A stretch of 64,000 nt of DNA, from NCBI RefSeq assembly GCF_027942865.1, contig NC_134509.1, positions 24,672,697 through 24,736,696 of the forward strand. The letters run 5' to 3'. Made by a program: the position numbers and the translations under genes. This DNA comes from Odontesthes bonariensis. Its lineage: Eukaryota; Chordata; Actinopteri; Atheriniformes; Atherinopsidae. Shown here piece by piece: positions 55,901 through 64,000 of the stretch. The notes below the pieces were generated by a model, which saw only the letters and a program-made list of their open reading frames with translations, did no database searches and was not told the DNA's origin. The number at the start of each line of letters is the position of its first letter. Position 1 is the first letter of the stretch.

Positions 55901-58900
55901 TAACCCACGATCTTCAGATAATGGCGAATAGAATCATTTAAAAGACGAGTTGTTTTTGTTTCTATAAAAGAAAAAAAAGATTGAACTCAAAATTTAGTTT
56001 CCCACTTTTAACATAAACTGAACTTAGTCTTCATGCATAAAAAAAACTTTTCAGTATCAATTACACTCAGCTGTATTTTATTTAATATGTATTTCCATTT
56101 GGGGAGCTTCCACTTTGAGGTTAAGGTTCTTATTCCACTTTTGTTTTGTGCCTTTATTTTGCTGCTGAATTTCTCTCTAATAAACTCATTCACAGTAATG
56201 TCGGTCCGCCTGTTGAATCCAAACCGCTCCTGTGGATTAAAATGTTGTTACACAATTTACAAAATTTTTCTTTTTGGTTGCAAACACTGAGCAGACTTTT
56301 CTTTTCTTGTGACTGAGAGGAGCTTTTTTTGGGAGTTTGTCTGTATTAAGATGTAGTTAATGTGAACACAGAGAGCAGAGGAGACTTCTTGACATGCTAA
56401 CAAGCTCAGTTTTACAGCAGAACAAGTTTGAGGCACAAATTTGCATTTTGATTTACTTTGTGACAATATAACTTCTCATACTTTGTGTAGTTGTGCAAAG
56501 ACATCCCACCCATATGTTAAAAAAGCTTTTACTTTACAATCTTATTTTTCTAGAATTTAGTGAAGTTATCTCAATCATGTTGAGATACTGAAAAATTCCC
56601 ACTTCGATTGGGAAAACTTGGACTTCCGACTCCTTACTCATCAGATTCAAGGAAAGAGGAGCATGTGTGAAAGAGGCCTCAGTTTTTTAGAAAGAAGCAT
56701 TCTGTTAAATACTTATAAAACTACCTTTTTTTCTTATACGACTATCATTTAATTTTTTTTTTTTAGTTAATAACTCCGTTTTAAGTACAGATTCAATCAT
56801 TTTAAACCTGGCTTTGCACAGCTCTGATAAGAAACACATTAATGAGTGCACATGCTCAACACAAACCTGATCTGAGGGAAATGTGTGATCAGCTCCCACA
56901 GACTCTGTCCACTTGAGAAGGAATCCTGGAGCCGAGAGCCGTCCTCCATCTGGAGAGCGATCCGCACCTGATGAAACCACAAGGACACACAAGTTGGAGA
57001 TTAAAGCTACGTCACAGACCACAGACTCTCCAACCAAACAAACAAACACAATCCAGGAATAACTAACAGTCCTAAATTATCAGCATCGGTCCATCCACAC
57101 CTCTGGTTGTCTAACCTACAGCAAGTGTGTGGTATTATGAATTGTTTATCTAAAGTGATAAAGAAACGTTCTCGCCAGGGGAAACCAGCTGAATTTAAAT
57201 AATAAACTTCATAAGGAAAAACAAATAAAACACCGGAGACCGCTCATTAACACTGAAACAGACCTACTAAACACTTTGAAGTGTCCCTCTGGCTTTTTTC
57301 TTTGTTTGGTTTACTTTCAGAGCACTAAAGAAGGTAAAAATAACACCATATATACCCCAACTTTAAGCATCTCATGTAGTCAAAGTCTAAAGGAGCTGTC
57401 TCTCCCCCCATAAGAAAGTTCTTGGCTCTTCAACCTTGAGCCATTTTTCAGAGAAATCAACTCTTTGATAATCAGACTTGATTACGTCGCACATGTGGGT
57501 CTGAAAATTAGTAACACCAGCCATCAGTGCGAGTCTGTTGTTCTCTCTCTCTCTGAGTCACTCTATGACTTGTTTATGTTTACTCAACAACGGCGTTGTC
57601 CGGCGCAGAGAGCGCGCAACACGTTAGCTCACCAGGGGAGATGAAAAGAGCGCCATCGCTGTCAGCGGCCCAACAAGAAACACTCTCACACACCAGTCTG
57701 GCTGAGGTGTGTGGAAATGTGTGTGTGGGTCAAGGGCGAGTGTATGTGTGAGTACATAAAATGTGCGAGGGATCGACCGTCAACCATCCATCAAATGCAC
57801 AAAACAGCAGATCAAACCAAGCCGTGATTTTACTGCTTGGATTACGAAGCCATGATGTCATAGGAAAGTACAGCTCAGCTACAACAAAGTGGTTTTTTGG
57901 ATACAAATCAGAGAGAGAGCACTGACTGCGAATTCACAGATTTTCCACTACTGACGATACAACACACACACACACACATACACACACACCTGACCAAAAT
58001 ATGAAAATATATTTACATAATTTACATTTTTCCTGCCAAGATTCAGTCAGTTTTCTTAAAAGGTTCTTACATAAACCTTGTATTGACAAGTCCCAATAAA
58101 ACTGCTTTCACTCATCCTTTCACGCCTAATGCAACGCAGACGTCATATCACCACTTTAAGTGCATACAGCTAATATTTTCATCAGTCAGTCAGTCAACAG
58201 AGGCTGTGCAGTGATTTAGCTATAATCAGACAGAAAGTTAGAAGCAACAGAACAGCTCTTTGGTTTTTCTCACATTGTGGAGAACCTCCGAACAAACCAC
58301 AACGACGACACTGCCCACATGCTGCCGCTGCTCCTTTTTCTGCAGCCAGGGCAGCTCGGACTATGTTTGCCCTGAAAGTGGCACGTCTGGGACCCTGTAG
58401 TGAAACTTTTATCAGGGCAAAGGCTGATTTACTTTGTCTGAGTTTGCAACAGCATGACACTGTTCGCATGTTATGTTTATTTGACGGTTTAAAAAAATAA
58501 TTGAAAAGGTTTTTGTCTGAGCCTGATCTTCTGGTCTGATTCCTAATCACCTGCATCACGATACATTCTGTATAAAATAGGTGATTACATTACAATAGTT
58601 TAACTTTCCAGTGATGGTTGTGTTGTGTTATGCAGCATGTTACTATGTAATATTTATTATATATCCTATAACTGTAGAATCAAGCTTTGCTTTTATGGCT
58701 CTTTTCCTTTTTTAGTTACGCAGATATCGTGTAGTAGCTGATGTACTACATGATTTTAAAATTAGTGACTAAGATGACTAATTTTCATCAGAATACGACA
58801 CCCTTCTGTCGCTAAACACTTACTTTCCCTTTTATTAACAAGTGCTGTTACAATACTTTGAATTTATTTGAATGATCTCTATTTGGCACATTATCTCTAT

Positions 58901-61900
58901 CTGAGGTCCATTCATACCACTAATTGATCAAAACGTCCAACATGTGAGTGGTTGATACAAAAGTTAAATCGAGCTGTTTATACATAAAACTTGTAGTTTA
59001 CAACCTACCCATGTGCATTCAAACATGTAAATTAAGATGTATTTACAACGACTTTCAGCCTATAATTTAATGTTTTTAATTCTGAAAGGCATAAAAATAA
59101 GCTAAATGTATCCTTTAATGTGTTTCCTATTTTTTGAAAAGGTAACACAGCGGACCTACAGTGAGCTCATGAAGGACAGAATCTCGTGGAGCAGACGGGT
59201 TAAAAGACTTTTAGTAGGAATAAAGACACTGAAATCCTCCCCTCAGGATACTTTTAACTTTCACCTTTTAGGCAGGAGGTGTCAGAAAAGTTGCTAAATT
59301 TCCTTGATTACAGCTTTTTTTGTCACTGTGAAGCAGAACCTATCAAGTGCTGTCTATTTACACGCTGATAAGGCCTGTGAGTTGGAAATAAACCATCATG
59401 GAATAGGTCACTTTTATCTTACTCATGGTGTGGTGTTGTAATGACAATCCTATAAAATACAAACTTATCAAATATCCACTAGTACAGATATTTAAAGACT
59501 ATACTGCCAACGGGTCAGACTTAAATCTAATGCTGCCACCAATCAATACTGACGAGCAAACAATCTCCACATGTTACAGTTACAGCTGGTTTTGTCTTCA
59601 CTATTCAGTAAAAAAAAGATCTGTCTTCATCTCTAACACACACTAACCTGACTGTCTCCTACACCTTGTTTCTTCGTACTTGTCACCATTTCCAGTTTAG
59701 CATTGTTGGGAAGGTTTGCAAACCTCCATGGCAGCGTCAGGTCAACAACATGCCTCTGAAACCTGTCAATGAGATGATGACAGAGGAGACGCAGGTCAAA
59801 AATATCAAATTTCACACATCGTGTGTCACCTTGAGATATTCTGCCATTAAAAAGAAGAAAAGATATAAGTCCTATTGTCAAATAAAGGGGAAATCGTGAA
59901 TTGATGGAATCAGATTTACCACTTTATGGTGAACTCTTTCAATAAAAAAAAAAACATAAGTGAATTACATGAATCATATACTATACTAAAAACATCAACA
60001 AACACTTGTAAGCTAGTCTGATTGAATTAATTGACATAGATATATTGGACAAAGACGGCAACATTAATCGTAGCCTAAACATCACATTTTATACAACCAC
60101 CATGTGGACATTGACCACATTTGGCTTTTTGAAGCTGTTAAAGGGATAGTTTGCCTCTTTTGACATGAAGCTGTATGACATCCCATATTAGCAATATCAT
60201 TTATGAACATTGACTTACCCCCCGCTGCGTCCTGTGAGCCGAGTTCCAGCCTCGTTTTGGCGTTGCTGAAGGTAGTCCGGCTAGTTTGCTAGGGTCCCGA
60301 AAATAAAGCGTCTTGCTTCTCAAAACAATATGCGTTCAAAAGAGTAATACATTTTTTATCACAAAATCGTCCATCCAGAAAAAGTCAGACCTCACAATCG
60401 GTTAGTGCTATTTTTGCCTCCCTTCATATCAATGCGTTCAGCCACCTAGCGATAGCCGCACCTGTTACGGTGTTTACTGCTCGGAAGCAGGGGAGTGCTC
60501 GGTCTGCACAGTTTACACAGCCCGTAGTGATACGAAGGTAGATAGAAGTAGCGCCAAGCGATTGTGAGGTCTGAGTTTTTCTGGAGGGACGATTTTGTGA
60601 TGCAAATGTATTACTCTTTTGAACGCATATTTTTTTGAGAAGCAAGACTCTTTATTTTCGGGACCCTAGCAAACTAGCCGGACTACCTTCGTCAACGCCA
60701 AAACGAGGCTGGAACTCGGCTCAAAGCACGCAGCGGGGGGTAAGTCAATGTTCATAAATGATATTGCTAATATGGGATGTCATACAGCTTCATGTCAAAA
60801 GAGGCGAACTATCCCTTTAATTTTGGAGCTTAGCTACAACCTATCAGAGCAACAAAATGTGTGAATAAATACTTTGTAATACAGCTGAATAGTGCCTCTC
60901 CAAACTCACGCCGCACTGAATAAACGGCTATAACCAGAATCCAGAATGGGTAAAGGCAGAATTCAGTTTGAATGGGGGAGTAAACACCAGGATAAATGAA
61001 AAATGAACTGTCATGATCAGCCGGTTCCACAGCCAACTAAAAGCAAATAAGATTAAGATTTAGCAAAAAAAGAGGTCCTGCTGTCGTCTTTATTAGTGCG
61101 GATGTTTATGCTCCCCTTGGATAGATACTCTCGCTGCCGGGTAGAAACCTTGTTATATCAATAGTTCATCATTTTATTTATTATTGGTCACCCTTTACAT
61201 CTGTGTGTAGCCCCACAGATAACAATTCAATGAAAAGTACAAAATAAAAGCTTGTGATTTAATCCAATGGATCCTCAAACTGTCTACAAATCCTTGTACC
61301 TTCCACCCATCTCCATCATGGAACAACTTAACTAGTATGTTCTTAATAGTTTTAGATCTATTTAACACCAATTTTATTTCTGTTTAGCCCCACAAGTAGG
61401 GAGCAGAAGGATACATAGTTTGGAAACGTTTGGCTTCCTTCAGCCACAGAGGAACACACCGCAGTGGTATGAAACAAACTGCTACGCAACAGATGCAATG
61501 TCCTCTTGAATATAAAGTACAGCTTTTTCTCATCACTCGAAACACAAAATCTATAAATGATAAAGTTATGAAGCCTGAGACATGTAGAAGCAGAATCAAA
61601 TCCCCTTTTTACCCGTGTTGTTACCACCAATACAGTCACTTCAACTCTTGGGTGTATGACTCATATGGGTGAATTGGGCCAGACTCCCGCCGTCTCCGTA
61701 GTTATTTAAGTTTACACATTATAGCTTTTACATTCTGTACTACTAATTTTGGCGCATTAAACGGTAACTGTAGATACTTTGCGGACTGGAGGAAATGAGA
61801 GAAACTGTTTTAAAACTAAAATAACCTCAACGAGCTTCATTAACAGCTTGATACTCACTTCAAACCGTGGTCCTCAGGGTTAAAACCATGCTTTTTGCAG

Positions 61901-62226
61901 ACGTCTTCCAGCACCTGTGACAGTATATATAAGCAGAATTTCACAAATTAAGCTACGCCACATACTTATCAAGTTACATTAATTTCCTGCGCACGAAAAC
62001 AGAAAATGATCTGTCACTGGCTAACAAGCGTTAGCCAAACATGCTAACTCAGAAAACGGCTCGCTCCGGTGTACTTACAGGAAAATAAAATTAAACAAAC
62101 CACGTAATCATTAAATGTCCCTTAAAGACTCGTCACCTGCAATAACGGCGTGTTTGAAGATACTTTAACTGTTTGTCTTCGTCCATTTGGAGTGAGAACC
62201 GTTACAGCTGAACTGCTGGCTGCCAT
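39918..62226 (-). CDS. aspscr1: Aspscr1 / TUG, UBX-domain tether, 17 coding exons
   Basis: A p97/VCP cofactor that retains GLUT4 vesicles and is cleaved on insulin signalling in mammals. Coding exons: 62226-62137, 61914-61859, 59762-59648, 56967-56867, 53669-53612, 53511-53438, 53340-52806, 51297-51238, 51136-50997, 50188-50107, 50017-49951, 49614-49552, 48521-48469, 44744-44693, 44574-44505, 42859-42672 and 39928-39918. All introns are GT-AG, and 1815 bases give 604 residues in a continuous frame. The ubiquitin-like N-terminus includes RFANLPNNAKLEM (61-73). A second ubiquitin-like region lies at about 88-164 with LGLTGGSA. A Pro/Ser-rich linker in exon 7 carries the p97-binding PFSGGGQRLGG (296-306). 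A charged helical stretch spans about 385-437, and the UBX domain about 437-513. GKVPKWLKLP at 592-601 is near the end. Exons 8 (acceptor choice) and 17 are the least certain. Confidence 0.92.
40385..40935 (-). mobile_element. Non-LTR retrotransposon 3' fragment in aspscr1 intron 16
   Basis: On the minus strand translation recovers the conserved C-terminal stretch LLCIERRWFGHLVRMHPG (about 40620-40568) of a LINE polyprotein that is very common in fish genomes. Upstream pieces such as IQAAEMS-like sequence are in shifted frames. The plus-strand edge tccatccatccattgtcttc is the reverse complement of the usual 3' end. It is heavily mutated. Confidence 0.65.
42964..44170. mobile_element. TTAA-flanked inverted-repeat element in aspscr1 intron 15
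   Basis: The left edge is ttaaagggtgacatgat and the right edge, read on the other strand, is ttaaaggggacatatgat. TTAA is at both borders, and the ends are similar but not identical. The 1.2-kb interior has no coding frame of note. The structure matches the other TTAA-bordered elements in the window, though the family is different. Confidence 0.5.
45480..46520 (-). mobile_element. Internally deleted Tc1-like remnant, sister of the 6.3-kb copy
   Basis: On the minus strand the frame at 46127-45759 reads SLKHLRKLDKWRTKEE, then KSSKDLTQELRDASG, SLIRNGLHGRVAVKKPFL and KWTENQW. This is the DNA-binding half of a Tc1 transposase. It continues directly into QSPDLNITEAVWDHL and EELWGVLQEAW (45808-45596), the C-terminal end, so the central catalytic part is missing. 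The deletion junction matches that of the copy near 6.7 kb. It lies in aspscr1 intron 13. Confidence 0.8.
46525..48460. other. Intron sequence with low-complexity tracts (aspscr1 intron 13)
   Basis: No exon is recognised. A long minus-strand frame near 47054-47563 is a product of TG/CA-rich and purine-rich low-complexity sequence. A T run lies near 46526-46543 and a GT repeat near 48126-48150. Confidence 0.6.
49887..49946. repeat. CA microsatellite, 30 units, next to the aspscr1 exon 11 donor
   Basis: Sixty bases of uninterrupted AC repeat. On the aspscr1 strand this is a 30-unit GT repeat beginning a few bases after the 5' splice site of exon 11, whose last base is 49951. Confidence 0.95.
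51812..52315. mobile_element. TTAA-bordered inverted-repeat element A (504 bp)
   Basis: The left end ttaaaggagaactccggggc continues with atttgaagcgcatt. The right end is its exact reverse complement over more than 30 bases. TTAA stands at both borders. There is no coding capacity. It lies in aspscr1 intron 7 and abuts element B, sharing the TTAA at 52312-52315. Confidence 0.8.
52312..52735. mobile_element. TTAA-bordered inverted-repeat element B (424 bp)
   Basis: The left end ttaaagctgcagtcggca and the right end, read on the other strand, ttaaagctgcggtcggca are inverted repeats with one mismatch. TTAA is at both borders, the left one shared with element A. No coding frame. The two elements have different end sequences and so belong to different families. 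Confidence 0.8.
54860..55487 (+). mobile_element. L2-like LINE 3' fragment in aspscr1 intron 4
   Basis: The plus-strand frame at 54823-55059 reads LQLVQTAAARLLIQSHRREH and ALHWLPVCYRIDF. A later frame (55117-55299) gives VVAASKLWNGLPLHVR. Both are conserved C-terminal reverse-transcriptase region motifs of L2-type LINEs. The 3' end runs gtgctttacagatacatttg into an A run at about 55477-55490. A stop and a frame change separate the pieces. Confidence 0.75.
57960..57990. repeat. CA repeat, interrupted
   Basis: A short CA microsatellite interrupted by one TA lies in aspscr1 intron 3. Confidence 0.8.
60138..60820. mobile_element. Foldback (palindromic) element with 263-bp arms
   Basis: The left arm 60138-60400 and the right arm 60559-60820 are inverted copies of each other at about 96% identity by my reading, separated by about 158 bases. 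The ends are ttaaagggatagtt and aactatccctttaa, with TTAA at each border. The loop has no recognisable gene. It lies in aspscr1 intron 2, so the pre-mRNA could fold into a long hairpin. Confidence 0.9.
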
Positions 62227-62234
62227 TGTGTGTA

Positions 62235-62244
62235 GTGACGTCAC
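62235..62244 (-). promoter_or_regulatory. aspscr1: Palindromic CRE (gtgacgtcac) just upstream of the aspscr1 ATG
   Basis: The ten-base palindrome contains the full cAMP-response element TGACGTCA. It ends nine bases before the aspscr1 start codon (62226-62224), so it lies in the core promoter or a short 5' untranslated region. CREB/ATF binding is predicted from the motif alone. Confidence 0.5.
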
Positions 62245-62729
62245 TGTGTTTGTTTGAATAAACTTTATTGGTAAGTTTTGTACTTTTAAAGGGTCAATTC
62301 ACCTAAAACCCATGACGATATTTAAGACTTAGACTTATGTCCCCGTTTAAGCAGTTTTAGGATCTTTAAAAACTCATCTGCGTTCCTCAAAATTGTAAAT
62401 TTTTGAAAAATATTGTTTTAATGGCTTGGTGGTGGCTCTTCATCTTTTCAGGGAATGGGTTAATTGGGTTAATTGTGCTAATCGACCCTGTCCACATCTC
62501 CACCCACAAGTAGCTGGCACCAGCCTTTGTTGTTTACTCTCAAAGGCTGAACATAGTAGATCTCCATACGCTCTCTATTGGTGACTTTTATTTGGAACAA
62601 TCTGAGCTGTGTGCTCTTTGTTGTGTTGGTACTGTTGTTGGTCCTTTAACTTTGCTCTGCTGTGGAAAAAAACAGAACTCAAAGTGGATTCAATTCTGCT
62701 TTCTGGTGTGTAATCCTGTTTTTCTAAAC

Positions 62730-63290
62730 ATGTATGATGCTCATCGTGAACTACAGATACCTGGGTGTTCACCTGAACCACAGACTGAATTTGAAAAGAA
62801 ACACTGGAGCTGTCTACAAAAAGGGACAGAACAGACTCTATTTCTTAAGGAAGCTTAGCTCCTTCAGTGTTTGCACAAATATGTTGCATATCTTCTATAA
62901 GTCCGTTATGGAGATTGCAATCTGCATTGCAGCCATCTGTTGGGGCAGCAGTATCAGAGCCAGAGACTCAAAGGAACCTAACTGACTGAAAATGAACACT
63001 GGCTCTCTGCTGGAGACTGCTCAGGGCGCTCCTGAACCTGACTGTGCAAAGAAGAACGGACAACCCTGCAAACCCTCTACAGAACCTAGTGATCAAACAA
63101 TAAAATATGTTCAGTCAGATGCTTCTTCAGCTCTACTCCAATAAGGAACAGTTCAGAAGGATATTCCTGCCTACTGCAATAACCTTTTACAACTACTTTG
63201 TCCACTGCGACTAATAACTGTTATTTGTTCGTAATGCCGCAAAAACAATTTTCCTCTTTGGGTTGATAACGTATTATTCAATTCAGATCA
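62730..63290 (+). mobile_element. LINE 3' fragment upstream of aspscr1
   Basis: The plus-strand frame at 62734-62985 reads YRYLGVHLNHRLNLKRNTG, GQNRLYFLRKLSSF and FYKSVMEIAICIAAICWG, conserved in the C-terminal half of a fish LINE polyprotein. A downstream tail (tcctctttgggttgataacg) is the same 3' end seen in reverse near 12.0 kb. It is 5'-truncated and carries frame changes. Confidence 0.7.
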
Positions 63291-64000
63291 ATTTTAAGTA
63301 AATTAAAAGCACATGTACAAATACAAAAATAAACATATGGTTCACAAAGTGCAGGCACACTGGTTTCTATATCACTCCTATCTCGTGGAGTATGGAGTAT
63401 CTCACAGGTACGACTTACTGTGACATTTCAGTTAAACTTAAATCATTATAAATGCACTTGTTGCTCTTTCTGCTGTGAAAAAAAAAAAACACCCTCTGCA
63501 CCCACAGGGAACTCAGGGTCAATCAGAGAATGAAGTATAAAAGTAAAGTGTATATATGTAACGGCATTTGCAGTCACCACATCAAAGCAGTTAAACTTGA
63601 GAAAATTTCTGGCAAATGCGGAGGTAAATACTAAAAGCAAATGAGGTAATTTACACACATCTGCTTTAGCTTACTTACCTTTGTAAGGCTGTGCAGGCCA
63701 TGCCTAAAAACAACAGAACTAACAGGTGTCTTGTTTTACTATCTCTGCTTGTGTAAGCCTCCACAGGTTTATAATATCAATCTTTATGTTGAAACTATTC
63801 AAAGTAATTAGTCTTAATAAAAGGACTATGAACATTTATCTAAAGAAGGATATGTTTTCACTCAAGTTTTTTCTATTTCACTTGGATTGAGGATTATAAA
63901 ATTTAGCTTTTTGTTTCGGTAAATCGTGAGGCCGATCATCTGCATGAGATCAAATCCTCCACAAAATGTACAAAAACAATATGAAGAACATTCATCTTCT
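63291..64000. other. No gene confirmed; one 25-base candidate exon
   Basis: Mostly AT-rich sequence. On the minus strand TTTTTAG/GCATGGCC at 63703 and TTACAAAG/GTAAGTAA at 63679 frame a 25-base segment with good splice sites on both sides. No protein identity can be assigned to so short a piece. Confidence 0.3.

Overview
The window is vertebrate nuclear DNA, almost certainly from a ray-finned (teleost) fish. Its genes are split by GT-AG introns, and the gene set and order match human 17q25.3 (MAFG, PYCR1, MYADML2, NOTUM, ASPSCR1). The interspersed repeats are of teleost type: Tc1-like elements, a tRNA-headed SINE, hAT elements, L2-like and other non-LTR LINE ends, and short inverted-repeat elements flanked by TTAA. 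I see no prokaryotic, plasmid or phage sequence. Most open frames in the window are chance or repeat-derived; the real coding sequence is a small part of the 64 kb and was assembled exon by exon from splice sites, reading phase and remembered family sequences.

Layout. From 1 to 5 kb lies AT-rich sequence followed by a CpG-rich block (about 3.8-5.0 kb) with two candidate noncoding first exons on the minus strand; by position this could be the 5' end of mafg, whose coding part would lie left of the window. From 5 to 10.8 kb there is no gene, only an internally deleted Tc1 remnant split by a SINE. From 10.97 to 18.3 kb, on the minus strand, lies a complete pycr1 (8 coding exons, 324 residues) with a recognisable promoter. 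From 18.3 to 26.2 kb the sequence is repeat-rich. From 26.2 to 31.4 kb, on the minus strand, lies a complete myadml2 (2 coding exons, 310 residues). From 31.4 to 39.6 kb are decayed LINE pieces and one full-length but broken Tc1 element. From 39.9 to 62.2 kb, on the minus strand, lies a complete aspscr1 (TUG; 17 coding exons, 604 residues) whose introns hold many repeats. From 62.3 to 64 kb there is a LINE fragment and one very short candidate exon.

Function. The genes are neighbours by conserved synteny and do not form a pathway. Pycr1 makes proline in mitochondria; Myadml2 is a multi-pass MARVEL-domain membrane protein; Aspscr1/Tug is a UBX-domain p97 cofactor that tethers GLUT4 vesicles. 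The pycr1 promoter carries an ATF4/CEBP-type element, as expected for an amino-acid-stress gene.

Most notable: two 775-bp direct repeats about 99% identical that bracket the main myadml2 exon; two TTAA-flanked inverted-repeat elements in tandem that share one TTAA; a 683-bp near-perfect foldback palindrome in an aspscr1 intron; a 30-unit GT repeat starting at the 5' splice site of aspscr1 exon 11; a three-residue terminal aspscr1 exon whose acceptor reads like a recursive splice site; and the absence of notum between myadml2 and aspscr1 together with aspscr1 lying on the same strand as pycr1, unlike my recollection of the human order. I did not find evidence for a wholly new biological system.
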